A stretch of 62,398 nucleotides of DNA. It comes from Legionella sp. (GTDB taxonomy: Bacteria > Pseudomonadota > Gammaproteobacteria > Legionellales > Legionellaceae). Below, piece after piece: positions 47,393 to 55,947 of this stretch. The stretch's first letter is position 1. Each line of letters starts with the position of its first letter. The notes beneath the pieces were generated by a model. That model did no database searches and was not told the DNA's origin. It was given only the letters and a program-made list of their open reading frames with translations. Both the position numbers and the translations under genes were made by a program. The stretch is from positions 1-62,398 of the forward strand of contig JAFKHV010000021.1 in assembly GCA_017306715.1 (NCBI GenBank), given 5' to 3'.

Positions 47393-48268
47393 ATGCAGAA
47401 TAATAAATCGAAGAAATTTGCTGTTATTGCCAACAAAAAGGCACGGAATGCACAAAAGATTAATAATTATACTGAGCGATTTGCTCAAGCACATTTAGAA
47501 TTCGACCTTTTTTTAGTTGAACCGCAGCTGTTGCGTGACACGATTGACTCATGCCACCAAAAGTACCCCTTAGTTCTCGTAGCTGGTGGCGATGGGACAG
47601 TACGTACCGCAGCACAAATCTGTGCTCATTCCCCCTGCACTTTAGGCATTTTGCCTTTAGGAACCTTAAACCATTTTGCTAAAGAATTGAATTTGCCCAT
47701 TACTCCTGATGAGATGATTGAAGCAATTAATGCTCACCACACCAAACAAATTGATTTGGCTAAGGTTAATGAATTCATTTTTGTAAATAACTCTTCAATT
47801 GGTTTTTATCCTCGTTTTGCTCAAAAACGAGATGAATTATCTAAAAGCTATAATAAATGGCTCAGTTATATTCCAAGTTTTTTTCAGGTATTAAAGCATC
47901 ATCCCAAATACCAGGTCAGCTTAACAAATAATCAACTCAACATGACTTTTAAAACGTCATTTTTGATGATCAGCAATAACCTTTATTCACATAAATTCCC
48001 GTTAACAATTGAGCGTGAACGCTTTGATGCTGCAGAGTTAGGTATATATGTTTATAAAAAAGGTAAACTCAGCCTTAAAAAAATTATCAATCTCCTCTTT
48101 CGTCGCCCTCAGGACTTACAGATTGAAAAAACCTCGCTTCCCCTGGAGATAAAGGTACAACAACAGACTAAAATTAGGATAGCCCTTGATGGAGATACGG
48201 AGGAAACCAACAATCCCTTGTGCTACTCTATTCTACCTGGGGCATTAAAGGTGTTGGTGAAAAAATGA
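47393..48268 (+). CDS. Diacylglycerol/sphingosine kinase-like lipid kinase (YegS/DAGK family)
   Basis: From the ATG at 47393 the product is 291 residues (an in-frame TTG at 47363 is less likely). It has the DAGK catalytic-domain motifs VVAGGDGTV-like (LVLVAGGDGTVRTAA, about residue 62), LGILPLGTLNHFAKELN, and the C-terminal IRIALDGDTEE. Such enzymes phosphorylate diacylglycerol or related lipids with ATP. No membrane helix. Its stop overlaps the start of the next gene (ATGA), a metallophosphoesterase, suggesting a linked lipid phosphate kinase/phosphatase pair. Substrate unknown. Confidence 0.85.
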   Translation: MQNNKSKKFAVIANKKARNAQKINNYTERFAQAHLEFDLFLVEPQLLRDTIDSCHQKYPLVLVAGGDGTVRTAAQICAHSPCTLGILPLGTLNHFAKELNLPITPDEMIEAINAHHTKQIDLAKVNEFIFVNNSSIGFYPRFAQKRDELSKSYNKWLSYIPSFFQVLKHHPKYQVSLTNNQLNMTFKTSFLMISNNLYSHKFPLTIERERFDAAELGIYVYKKGKLSLKKIINLLFRRPQDLQIEKTSLPLEIKVQQQTKIRIALDGDTEETNNPLCYSILPGALKVLVKK

Positions 48269-49065
48269 TGAAAATAATGCATATTACGGATTTGCACTTC
48301 GGCTATCATCGCCAGGATATCATTGAGCCTTTTTTAAATGATGTCGCACGTTTAAAACCCGATTATGTCATTGTTTCAGGGGATTTAACTCATCGTGGTA
48401 AGAATGAACAATATCTCGAATTAATGGATTTTTTGCAAAGAATTAGGGCTCAAGTCATCATTGTTCCAGGAAACCATGATGTGCCCTGGAATAATCTGAT
48501 TGCCCGTGCCTTTTATCCTTATTGGCGTTATAAGCGTTATGTGGCAGAGCTATTTCCTCAGCAGATTGAAACTAGTGAATTAACCATTTATGGAATCAAT
48601 ACAGTAAACCCTTTATATATAAAAGACGGCATTATGCGCCGTTCTGCACTCAATCGTTTGTCGCGATTTATGCGAAAAAATTCCGATAAGCGGAACCTTG
48701 TTTTTTTGCATCATAATTTTGACTATATTGCGGGTTTGCACAAACCCCTTCGACACTATCAAAAATTTGTTCGCTATTTAAAAAATAGTCCGATCCATAT
48801 GGTTTTTACCGGTCATTTGCATTATGCAAATATTACTATTCTTGAGAAAAATGACCATAAACCTTGCCTCCTGCTTCATGGCGGTTCCCTTTTATGCCAG
48901 AGGAGTAAAGATAAAAAAAACAGTTATTACTTCATTGAATTAGATGGCTCACAGTGTGCTATTCAATGGCGTGTATTTGGTGAAAATCAATTTACCACCC
49001 AGCAACATTTCGATACCGATTTTTCCCAAAATAGTAAGGGTCAACAGGTCAATTTTGTTGCTTAA
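48265..49065 (+). CDS. Calcineurin-like metallophosphoesterase
   Basis: The 266-residue protein (ATG at 48265 within the upstream stop) has the class motifs in order: TDLHFG (DxH), VSGDLTHRG (GDxxxxG), VPGNHDVPW (GNHD), LHHNF and FTGHLHYAN (GHxH), forming a two-metal site. The family includes cyclic-nucleotide phosphodiesterases and lipid pyrophosphatases (such as LpxH- or LpxG-type). Coupling to a DAGK-like gene hints at a phospholipid-related substrate. The longer reading from 48220 was rejected because the ATGA junction is better. It converges with the GNAT gene, overlapping it by 4 bases. Confidence 0.85.
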   Translation: MMKIMHITDLHFGYHRQDIIEPFLNDVARLKPDYVIVSGDLTHRGKNEQYLELMDFLQRIRAQVIIVPGNHDVPWNNLIARAFYPYWRYKRYVAELFPQQIETSELTIYGINTVNPLYIKDGIMRRSALNRLSRFMRKNSDKRNLVFLHHNFDYIAGLHKPLRHYQKFVRYLKNSPIHMVFTGHLHYANITILEKNDHKPCLLLHGGSLLCQRSKDKKNSYYFIELDGSQCAIQWRVFGENQFTTQQHFDTDFSQNSKGQQVNFVA

Positions 49066-49592
49066 AATAGCGACTTATAATAAAGAATCTCTTTGAGTAG
49101 AGCGCTTCCTTCATAAAACTCTTCAAGTTTAGTGTGATTGGAAGCGGTAAAACCTAGTGCTTCATAAAAATTTCTCGCTAATATATTAGCTTCCAAAACC
49201 CATAAAGCAACTGAGACAAAATCTTGTTTTTTTAATTGATTCAAGGCAGCAAGGCATAACTGCCGACCAATCCCTTGACGCCAGTAATCAGGGTGCACGT
49301 AAATTGCACTGATCTCGCCGAAGTGTTTGTGCTGCGGAAGCGCATTGCGCAATGGGCATATACTCACAAAACCCACCGTGCGATCAAGCTCTTCAGCCAG
49401 AATAACGGTAACTCCGGCGCTCAGAAGATACTCCCACTTATGTAAGCGCTCAGAAAAAGAAAAGCGGTCTAAAATATCTTCAGGAATAAAATCGTGGTAC
49501 ATTTTTTGCCAGGAGATGGCATGAACCGATGCAATTTTCTCAGCATCAGCTATGCTAGCTAACCTCAGGCACGTATTTTTGAGGTGATTCAT
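49062..49592 (-). CDS. GNAT-family N-acetyltransferase
   Basis: The 176-residue protein shows GNAT motifs: ISAIYVHPDYWRQGIGRQLCLAAL (motif A, acetyl-CoA pyrophosphate site RQGIGR) and ARNFYEALGF (motif B). Substrate cannot be predicted; the start MNHLKNTCLRLASIADAEKI is typical for the fold. It overlaps the 3' end of the plus-strand phosphoesterase gene by 4 bases tail to tail. Confidence 0.88.
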   Translation of the reverse strand: MNHLKNTCLRLASIADAEKIASVHAISWQKMYHDFIPEDILDRFSFSERLHKWEYLLSAGVTVILAEELDRTVGFVSICPLRNALPQHKHFGEISAIYVHPDYWRQGIGRQLCLAALNQLKKQDFVSVALWVLEANILARNFYEALGFTASNHTKLEEFYEGSALLKEILYYKSLF

Positions 49593-49879
49593 ATCAGAAA
49601 ATCACTATCGATATTGATTTATTTATTTTAACCGTTATTGTCTGTGTTTGAAAATTTTTTTATTAATTTATGCGTTTCAGTATTAATCTGCGGACATAAT
49701 TTTCATATAAAAGACATTTTAATCAAATTTTATTCAATTAAATAGTTTTTTATGCTAACATCTAAAAGCGATAATCGGGCATAGGCCTCGATATAGACTT
49801 AGGACGAATCAAGGAATAAAAATAATACTCATAAGATTCAAGGATGTTGAGAATAAACTATATAGGAAAGTCACATACC

Positions 49880-52800
49880 ATGAAAAAGAAACATGTCATT
49901 GCACTTGTTAATTCGCCAATTAATTCGCAAAAATCCATGGATAAAATTGTAACAAAACTGGTTAAAGGGTTAAAGGATAACCTGAGTCTTCTTAACGAAG
50001 ATTACGGCTCTCCAGAAGATCAGGAAAAAATTACAATAGTTCATTTTGTCTTAATAAAAAACCCTACCCTTTTAGTAAAATTACTAAAGGAAATGCCTGA
50101 ACTGCTCAACAAGAAATACGAGATTAAAACCTCAGAAGGAACCGAACAGTGCACAATAGTGCATTTTCTTTTAACAAAAAAGCCTGCTTTTTTAATTAAA
50201 CTATTAACAGAAAAAGAGGTTGATTTAACAAAATTACTTGCCGGAGCAGATGCTAAAGGACGAACGTTTCTGCATTGTTTAGCAGATGCTCCCTTAAATA
50301 AGGAGGATATTAGTGAATTAAGAATTATCATTAAAACACTCCTTGAAAATCATGCGTTCAGTATTAACGCGATAGCGAATGATGGGGATAGCGCTCTTCA
50401 TAAGTCCGTAAAGGCAAAAAATGTTCTCTTTACCGAGCTTTTATTCGACCTTGGCCGCTTGGATATTAATCTCACGAATAGAGAGGGCCTTAAGGCCATT
50501 GATCTTTCCTTAGATAATCCTGAACTGTATCGAATATTTATCCGTTATTTAAATAAATCCGAACGCGATGAAAATCTCACATATGTAAAAAGTACTCCCG
50601 TTTTCCAATCCTTTGATTCCGATTATAAATACCCCAGTCTGCTCGTAACTCCTCGCACTAATCTTTCCAGTGATCGAGAACAAAAAAAATTACGTAAACA
50701 TAATAAACAAAAATCAACGACCGCATTGCCTCGTTCCCAAAATTCCTCCGGTTCAAAACGCAATCGCAGTTACTCTGGTATTACCTCGGATGATACCGCC
50801 CAAACCTCAAGCACCAGCGGTTCTTCTGAATTATCCAGCAATTCAAATCAATTTTCCGAAGAATGGAGTGAACGAGATCCGAAATTTCAGCCGCTATCTG
50901 CGGTTAATTTTAGCTTTAAGTACAAAGAATGGAGTGAAGCATTTAAGCAATCAACAGCAATAATAACCAACGAAATCTTACAGGATTTTGCAAAACTCTC
51001 CAAAGAATACATATTGCCGGATGCTATTAAAGAGATTGCCACACTGAATAGGTCCACATCAGAGCACCTTACCTATCTCTTTATCACGAATTATTTAAAC
51101 TCAGTGGTTCAGGGAAAAAAGGCGGATGTTTTTAGAAAGCTTGACCGCATCCCAAACTATTTTATTTACGCCACCTTAAACCAACCTGATGATGTAGTAT
51201 TGGGAAATTCTCAGCCAATTACATCAACTCCTAATTTTGAAGCGATTGATTTAAGCTATTTAAATCTTGAAGAAAATGAAAGAAGAAAAAAACTAATCAA
51301 TTACCTATGGGTTATCTCTGCATGCCAGCATGAGGAAAATGGTACAATTCAGCGAAGATTCAATAAGAAGAAAATCGCAGATATCACTCTTGGATTACTT
51401 ACGGAATTTAGTATCCTTGAAATTTGTCGTGCAACAAGAAACATTTATAAACAATTAGATAACGATCAGAAAATATGCGCAAATTTGATTATTATGTTCG
51501 CCACAATTTTCTACTATCGTGAAGCCGGTGAATTGCCTGCTGATGTACAAATCCAAATTGATTTTATCATTAGTTTAAATAACAAAAGCGATTCTTTGGA
51601 CTCCCCTCGTAAATCAACAGATACGATATCACTCAAATACCAAATTAAAGAAATAATGGAAAATATCGTATCTAAGTGCCTTATGATTGATCAGGAAATG
51701 CCGACAGCAAATGAAGTTAAAGATAATGATAAAAAATTTAAAAGAGATTCTTTGCAAGTAGACCACGAAATACAAAATTTCAAAACCATAAGCTCACTTT
51801 ATGATCAGCTAGCATCACCAGAAACATTAGTGGATTTCAACCAACTTGTTACAAAAGCTATTGCCACTGATGATGTCCATGCTCAGTTTGAACTCACGGG
51901 ACTTGTTGCACGGGAAATAAAGAAATTAACGATCACGATGTATCAGGAGCTTAGATTTGCCGACCTGACTAATGAGAATTCAGTAATTTTAATGAATTAT
52001 ACTAATGCTCTGGAAAAATTAAGAAATTATTTCACAGATAAAATTTTAAGTGATAACAATCCTTATAAAGCGCTCAATTTTCTTTTAGAACTATCAAAAC
52101 ACATCCTATCAACCGACTCTAAAGAGTTTCCAGATTTGAATTTTATTTATGAAATATATGCCATTTTAATCAGTCCAGAAATTTATAATCTACCGGACTT
52201 TGAGAAACTGGATAAAGAAACTATAAATGAAATCCAGAAGATTACGTGTCCTTTAAAAAACAATGCAAACCATCATGAATTTTATAAGAAACACTCGCGC
52301 ACCTTACCGCAAATCTCCTTCACTAAGAAATCGATTATCGCTGCTATTGAAAGTAACGATGATAAAATAGAACGTTATGAAGCGATGGGTAAAAGCATCA
52401 CTCAATTCCTGGAAACAAAATGTATCACCCTAGGCAAATTTATTTATCAAACAAATATAATGAGCCTTCTGGAATCATACCAAATTGTCAGTATTGAACA
52501 ATTACAAGAAAAAATGCTCACACACTGTGCCCCCTCAGCAATCGATTTAAATGAAGCATTGCAATTTAATGAACTTCTTGGGCTAATTGATAAAAAATAT
52601 TTGTCGAAAGAAATTGTCCCTGGAGCAATTAAAAATTTTCAGTACATCTCACCTAAAAAATTAGCACTTAAATTAGTGGAAATTTTCTCTGAGCAGGTCA
52701 ATACCTTTACAACAGAAGAGAAAGACCAGTATTACAAACAATTAGATAAAATGATTAATAAAATATTCATGAACAAATCCATTGATTTGACAAAAAACGA

Positions 52801-53458
52801 AATGATTGAAGTTCGTAACAAATTGAAACAGTTTAAAACCCAAATTAAAGGGAGTAAAGAATCAAACTTTCGCCGAGAATTTATGCATCACGCGCGACAT
52901 ACTTTGGCAACACCCATAATATCCAATGAGACCAAAGAAAAAAATGATCATCTACCATCTATGGTGATTAATTTAAACAGCTATTCTGAGAATATTTTCG
53001 AGTTACTTCAGCAAATTAATACCCTATGTCAAGAGAAAGAATTTAATCCAGAATTTCTCTATAATCGTGAGAAGTTGGAAAGTATCTTACAACTACCCTC
53101 CTGTTTAATTGCTATGATGCAAAAAAATTTGCATCAGGACCCCCTATCAGAAGAAAACCGGAATATTGTTTTAAGACAAGTTGAAAAACTTCAAGAGATT
53201 GTTCCCAATATCTTAAGCTCTTGCCACCAAAAAAATGCTCCCTCTCAAGAAGAGACTGATCAGATAATCAAGGATATTAATCATTTAAAAGATCAAATTT
53301 CCAATGCAACTGAGCCAATGCACAGTCCTCCTCAGAACTCAGGTTTGACTATCGAAGATGCTAGAGCAAGGTTCTTCCATCACCATCATTCTTATTCAGA
53401 ACCAACAAATATTGTTGCATCGAACACGAATCAAAGTCCAAGTCAGAGTAACGACTAG
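49880..53458 (+). CDS. Ankyrin-repeat plus RasGEF-like giant protein, candidate effector
   Basis: Start at 49880 is preferred (TAGGAAAG upstream; the ATG at 49844 has no usable site), giving 1192 residues. Residues about 55-225 carry ankyrin-like repeats (GRTFLHCLADAPL, DGDSALHKSVKAKNVLFTEL, REGLKAIDLSLDNPELYRIF) after two near-duplicate TIVHFxLxKxPxxLxKLL units. A Ser-rich linker follows (about 255-325). Residues about 640-840 resemble a Cdc25/RasGEF domain: REIKKLTITMYQELRFADL, then YTNALEKLRNYFTDKIL, AYKAL-type FLLELSKHIL and DLNFIYEIYAIL. The tail is helical and polar. It would activate a small GTPase if real. No signal peptide; long AT-rich leader. Confidence 0.7.
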   Translation: MKKKHVIALVNSPINSQKSMDKIVTKLVKGLKDNLSLLNEDYGSPEDQEKITIVHFVLIKNPTLLVKLLKEMPELLNKKYEIKTSEGTEQCTIVHFLLTKKPAFLIKLLTEKEVDLTKLLAGADAKGRTFLHCLADAPLNKEDISELRIIIKTLLENHAFSINAIANDGDSALHKSVKAKNVLFTELLFDLGRLDINLTNREGLKAIDLSLDNPELYRIFIRYLNKSERDENLTYVKSTPVFQSFDSDYKYPSLLVTPRTNLSSDREQKKLRKHNKQKSTTALPRSQNSSGSKRNRSYSGITSDDTAQTSSTSGSSELSSNSNQFSEEWSERDPKFQPLSAVNFSFKYKEWSEAFKQSTAIITNEILQDFAKLSKEYILPDAIKEIATLNRSTSEHLTYLFITNYLNSVVQGKKADVFRKLDRIPNYFIYATLNQPDDVVLGNSQPITSTPNFEAIDLSYLNLEENERRKKLINYLWVISACQHEENGTIQRRFNKKKIADITLGLLTEFSILEICRATRNIYKQLDNDQKICANLIIMFATIFYYREAGELPADVQIQIDFIISLNNKSDSLDSPRKSTDTISLKYQIKEIMENIVSKCLMIDQEMPTANEVKDNDKKFKRDSLQVDHEIQNFKTISSLYDQLASPETLVDFNQLVTKAIATDDVHAQFELTGLVAREIKKLTITMYQELRFADLTNENSVILMNYTNALEKLRNYFTDKILSDNNPYKALNFLLELSKHILSTDSKEFPDLNFIYEIYAILISPEIYNLPDFEKLDKETINEIQKITCPLKNNANHHEFYKKHSRTLPQISFTKKSIIAAIESNDDKIERYEAMGKSITQFLETKCITLGKFIYQTNIMSLLESYQIVSIEQLQEKMLTHCAPSAIDLNEALQFNELLGLIDKKYLSKEIVPGAIKNFQYISPKKLALKLVEIFSEQVNTFTTEEKDQYYKQLDKMINKIFMNKSIDLTKNEMIEVRNKLKQFKTQIKGSKESNFRREFMHHARHTLATPIISNETKEKNDHLPSMVINLNSYSENIFELLQQINTLCQEKEFNPEFLYNREKLESILQLPSCLIAMMQKNLHQDPLSEENRNIVLRQVEKLQEIVPNILSSCHQKNAPSQEETDQIIKDINHLKDQISNATEPMHSPPQNSGLTIEDARARFFHHHHSYSEPTNIVASNTNQSPSQSND

Positions 53459-53460
53459 TA

Positions 53461-53498
53461 CAGCTATAGAAGGCACAATATTTTTTGTGCCAGAGCTG
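53461..53498 (+). terminator. Two-tier hairpin terminator
   Basis: GGCACAA (53472-53478) pairs with TTGTGCC (53485-53491) inside an outer CAGCT/AGCTG stem, just after the stop of the ankyrin/RasGEF-like gene. The rest of 53499-53686 shows nothing I can identify. Confidence 0.7.
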
Positions 53499-53686
53499 CA
53501 TTAAATTATTTATGGATGGTGGAACTTTCGAAAATGAGGGTTAAGCTACCTTTTCCTCAAAAGAGTTAAGATTGCTTTTCAGGATAGAAAATTATTGTAG
53601 TGGAACAAAAAATAAGCGCAAAAGAACCCAATACGATTATTTGATCGTGTAAAGATAGTAAACAGAATTAACTTTAATGAATTATC

Positions 53687-53881
53687 TTAATCCACAATTT
53701 TTGCCATTATGTAACCAATACTCGTAGCGACAATCAAAGCAACGAGAGGATTGCGCTTCACTTTAACGAAGAGCGCTTCGGCCTTTTCATCTAGGGGATT
53801 ACCGAAGGAACTACCATTCTGTTGTTTGTTCTCTTCGACGGTGATTAATAGTTCGGATTCCTGGAGATTTTCTTCTTTCAT
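53687..53881 (-). CDS. Short DUF883-like membrane-anchored protein
   Basis: The 64-residue protein has a polar N-terminal half and a C-terminal DUF883-like end (KVKRNPLVALIVATSIGYIMAKI), a basic patch followed by one hydrophobic helix. This resembles ElaB/YqjD/YgaM proteins, which tether to the inner membrane and can bind ribosomes, but lacks their long helix. CACAGGAGC precedes the ATG. It lies next to a longer DUF883 gene on the same strand and looks like a shortened paralogue. Confidence 0.7.
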   Translation of the reverse strand: MKEENLQESELLITVEENKQQNGSSFGNPLDEKAEALFVKVKRNPLVALIVATSIGYIMAKIVD

Positions 53882-53946
53882 CTTATGCTCCTGTGTAGAT
53901 TATTAATAAAGTGTAAGCAGCAATGCTGCTTACACGAGTATCAATA

Positions 53947-54237
53947 TTACTTCTTCATTAAACGAGAGAGGATAAAACCAACTCCTCCAGCAATAAGAAG
54001 AGAAGATAATGGGTGACGACGAACTTTACGGATAAGTTCGATGCTGTATTCTTCCATTGTGGACTCTAATGCATCCAGACGTTCTTTTCCGCCTTCGTAT
54101 AAATCACTGGCTTTTTCTTTTACGCGCTCGGCAGTCGATCCCATTTTATCTTTAACATCATGATAAGTTTCGTTTACTTTATCTTTAGTTTGATCGAGTG
54201 TGTGTTTCACATCTGATTTCATGTTCCATGTATCCAT
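53947..54237 (-). CDS. DUF883 (ElaB/YqjD-like) stress protein
   Basis: Start at 54237 (AAGGAGAGAGTC upstream) gives 96 residues. A hydrophilic amphipathic helix with repeating K-x-K-[VA] units (DQTKDKVNETYHDVKDKM) is followed by the DUF883 end KVRRHPLSSLLIAGGVGFIL, a basic-then-hydrophobic C-tail anchor. Known relatives (ElaB, YqjD, YgaM) are RpoS-induced inner-membrane proteins. It lies between the short paralogue and csp, separated from csp by a long nested hairpin. The 54276 start adds unlikely residues. Confidence 0.8.
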   Translation of the reverse strand: MDTWNMKSDVKHTLDQTKDKVNETYHDVKDKMGSTAERVKEKASDLYEGGKERLDALESTMEEYSIELIRKVRRHPLSSLLIAGGVGFILSRLMKK

Positions 54238-54365
54238 GACTCTCTCCTTGATGATCGTTTGATAAATGTTAATCATTGCCTGTTCGGCATAATCTTATTG
54301 AGTATAGACGATTTACTTGAGAACAACAGCTGAAGCTAGGCTTCTCAGAACATGTATTTTATACA

Positions 54366-54434
54366 CCGTACGATAAAGAAAGATAACATTTAGGCATCCG
54401 AGCCTTTTTATTATCTTTTACCTTTATCGTACGG
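54366..54434. terminator. 69-base nested stem-loop between csp and DUF883 gene
   Basis: CCGTACGATAAAG (54366-54378) pairs with CTTTATCGTACGG (54422-54434); inside it AAAGATAA pairs with TTATCTTT, and at the centre AGGC pairs with GCCT before TTTTTATTATCTTTT. Both outer arms are perfect. It follows the csp stop on the minus strand, so it is probably the csp terminator, but the length and layered symmetry are unusual. Confidence 0.65.
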
Positions 54435-54469
54435 AAAATGGTGATAGCTAACGATAAAGGTTGCTTTGA

Positions 54470-54700
54470 TTATTCAACGCGACCTGCGTCACTAACTAAA
54501 GCAACATCTTGTGCTTTAAGACCTTTAGGCCCTTTATCAAGCACAAAGGTAACTGGATCATTTTCGTGAAGCGTTTTGAATCCAACACCCTGTATGTCCT
54601 TGTAATGCACAAAGATGTCATCGCCGTGCTGATTAATAATAAATCCAAATCCTTTTTTTTCATTAAACCATTTCACATGGCCTGTCTCTCTTTGCGACAT
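54470..54700 (-). CDS. CspA-family cold-shock protein
   Basis: A small OB-fold RNA/DNA-binding protein. The 76-residue product has VKWFNEKKGFGFI (RNP1) and DDIFVHYKDI (RNP2), then LKAQDVALV at the end, the full CspA length (about 70). Csp proteins melt mRNA structure; regulation by a long 5' leader is common, and more than 200 bases lie upstream before pyrE. Paralogue subtype cannot be decided, so no letter is given. Confidence 0.95.
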   Translation of the reverse strand: MSQRETGHVKWFNEKKGFGFIINQHGDDIFVHYKDIQGVGFKTLHENDPVTFVLDKGPKGLKAQDVALVSDAGRVE

Positions 54701-54826
54701 TAGATATCCCCTTTGTCCTATAAGCTTAACTTTTTAACCAGTTATAGATGCTTATCTTCACGCAACCCGATAGTGGTAAAAGAAATTAACTCACTAATAA
54801 GACAACTGCGTTATAATAAACATTTA

Positions 54827-54850
54827 ACTGTACAATGAACCCTGTACAGT
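54827..54850. promoter_or_regulatory. Perfect 8-bp dyad in csp-pyrE spacer
   Basis: ACTGTACA, 8 bases (atgaaccc), then TGTACAGT: a perfect two-half-site palindrome in the divergent csp/pyrE spacer, about 127 bases upstream of csp and 92 upstream of pyrE. It looks like a homodimeric regulator site. It contains CTGT and ACAG but not at LexA spacing. Confidence 0.4.
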
Positions 54851-54941
54851 AAGATTAGCATAACAGTTTTTTATTGATTGTTAAGGACTTTTTATATAAT
54901 TCTTAATAATTATTACAAGTTTGAATTATCGAAAAATCACT

Positions 54942-55574
54942 ATGAATGATATAAAAACATCTTTTATAAAATTAGCGCTTGACTGCGGTGTTTTGAAATT
55001 TGGTCATTTTACCTTGAAGTCAGGCAGAATAAGCCCTTACTTTTTTAATGCCGGTTTATTCTACCAGGGAAAAGCCTTAAGTCAGCTTGGTCAGTTTTAT
55101 GCACAAACACTCATAAATCATCAAGTTGAATTTGATCAACTTTTCGGACCCGCTTACAAAGGCTTACCTCTAGCCACCGCCACAGCTATAGCGCTGGCGC
55201 ATGAAAATCTCGAAGTTACCGTAACTTTTAATCGCAAAGAGATAAAAGATCATGGCGAAGGTGGACAATTAATCGGTGCCTCGTTAACGGGACGCACAAT
55301 CATTATTGATGATGTGATTACTGCAGGAACCGCCTTTCGTGAATCCCGTGATTTAATAAAAAGTAATGGCGGTATTTTAACCGGTGTACTCATCGCTTTA
55401 GACCGTTGTGAACGTGGTGAAGGGAAAACCTCAGCCGTCATGGATATTATCAACGAGGGCATTGCGGTCTATTCCATCATTAATTTTTTTGATTTATTAG
55501 AATATCTGGAACAGCATGGGCATCCAGCAGAAATCAAAAAAATGCGCACTTATCACACTTTATATGGTGTTTAA
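54942..55574 (+). CDS. pyrE: Orotate phosphoribosyltransferase
   Basis: Converts orotate and PRPP to OMP in de novo pyrimidine synthesis. The ATG at 54942 ([18 protein letters not shown]) is chosen over a TTG at 54921; the 210-residue length matches E. coli PyrE (213). Motifs: [30 protein letters not shown], the flexible loop [13 protein letters not shown] and the PRPP site [16 protein letters not shown]. It stands alone between csp (divergent) and the yerC/his run. Confidence 0.96.
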   Translation: MNDIKTSFIKLALDCGVLKFGHFTLKSGRISPYFFNAGLFYQGKALSQLGQFYAQTLINHQVEFDQLFGPAYKGLPLATATAIALAHENLEVTVTFNRKEIKDHGEGGQLIGASLTGRTIIIDDVITAGTAFRESRDLIKSNGGILTGVLIALDRCERGEGKTSAVMDIINEGIAVYSIINFFDLLEYLEQHGHPAEIKKMRTYHTLYGV

Positions 55575-55650
55575 TCTGTAATTTATCTTGACGAAATAAA
55601 CAAGATCACTGTAGCATTGTAATTATGTTCTACTACACTAATACATTATC

Positions 55651-55947
55651 ATGAAATTACATAACACCTTAAAACATTCTGACCTCGTGGCCCTAATGCA
55701 TGCTATTTCACTTATTCGCAACAAAGAGGAAGCGCTGCAATTTTTTACTGATTTATGTACACCTGCGGAACTGGAGGCGATGGCCGATCGCTGGCAGGTT
55801 GTTCCATTATTACGCCAAGGAATCCCTTATCGAACTATAAATGAGCAAACAGGTGTAAGCGTGACTACCGTTACCCGTGTAGCTCGTTGTTTAACATTTG
55901 GTACTGGTGGGTACCAATTAATTGCCGACCGCGCGGAGGAAACGTGA
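55651..55947 (+). CDS. TrpR/YerC-YecD-like repressor at the head of the his operon
   Basis: The 98-residue protein matches the TrpR-like YerC/YecD family: LCTPAELEAMADRWQVVPLLRQG, then the helix-turn-helix IPYRTINEQTGVSVTTVTRVARCL and GTGGYQ. In Bacillus and others yerC-type genes neighbour his or purine genes; a regulatory role for histidine synthesis is suggested by position, not shown. Its TGA overlaps the GTG of hisG (GTGA), so the two are translated together. Confidence 0.88.
   Translation: MKLHNTLKHSDLVALMHAISLIRNKEEALQFFTDLCTPAELEAMADRWQVVPLLRQGIPYRTINEQTGVSVTTVTRVARCLTFGTGGYQLIADRAEET

Noticed and set aside
54827..54850. LexA box
   Set aside because: CTGT and ACAG are present, but the half-site distance is not that of CTGT-N8-ACAG.
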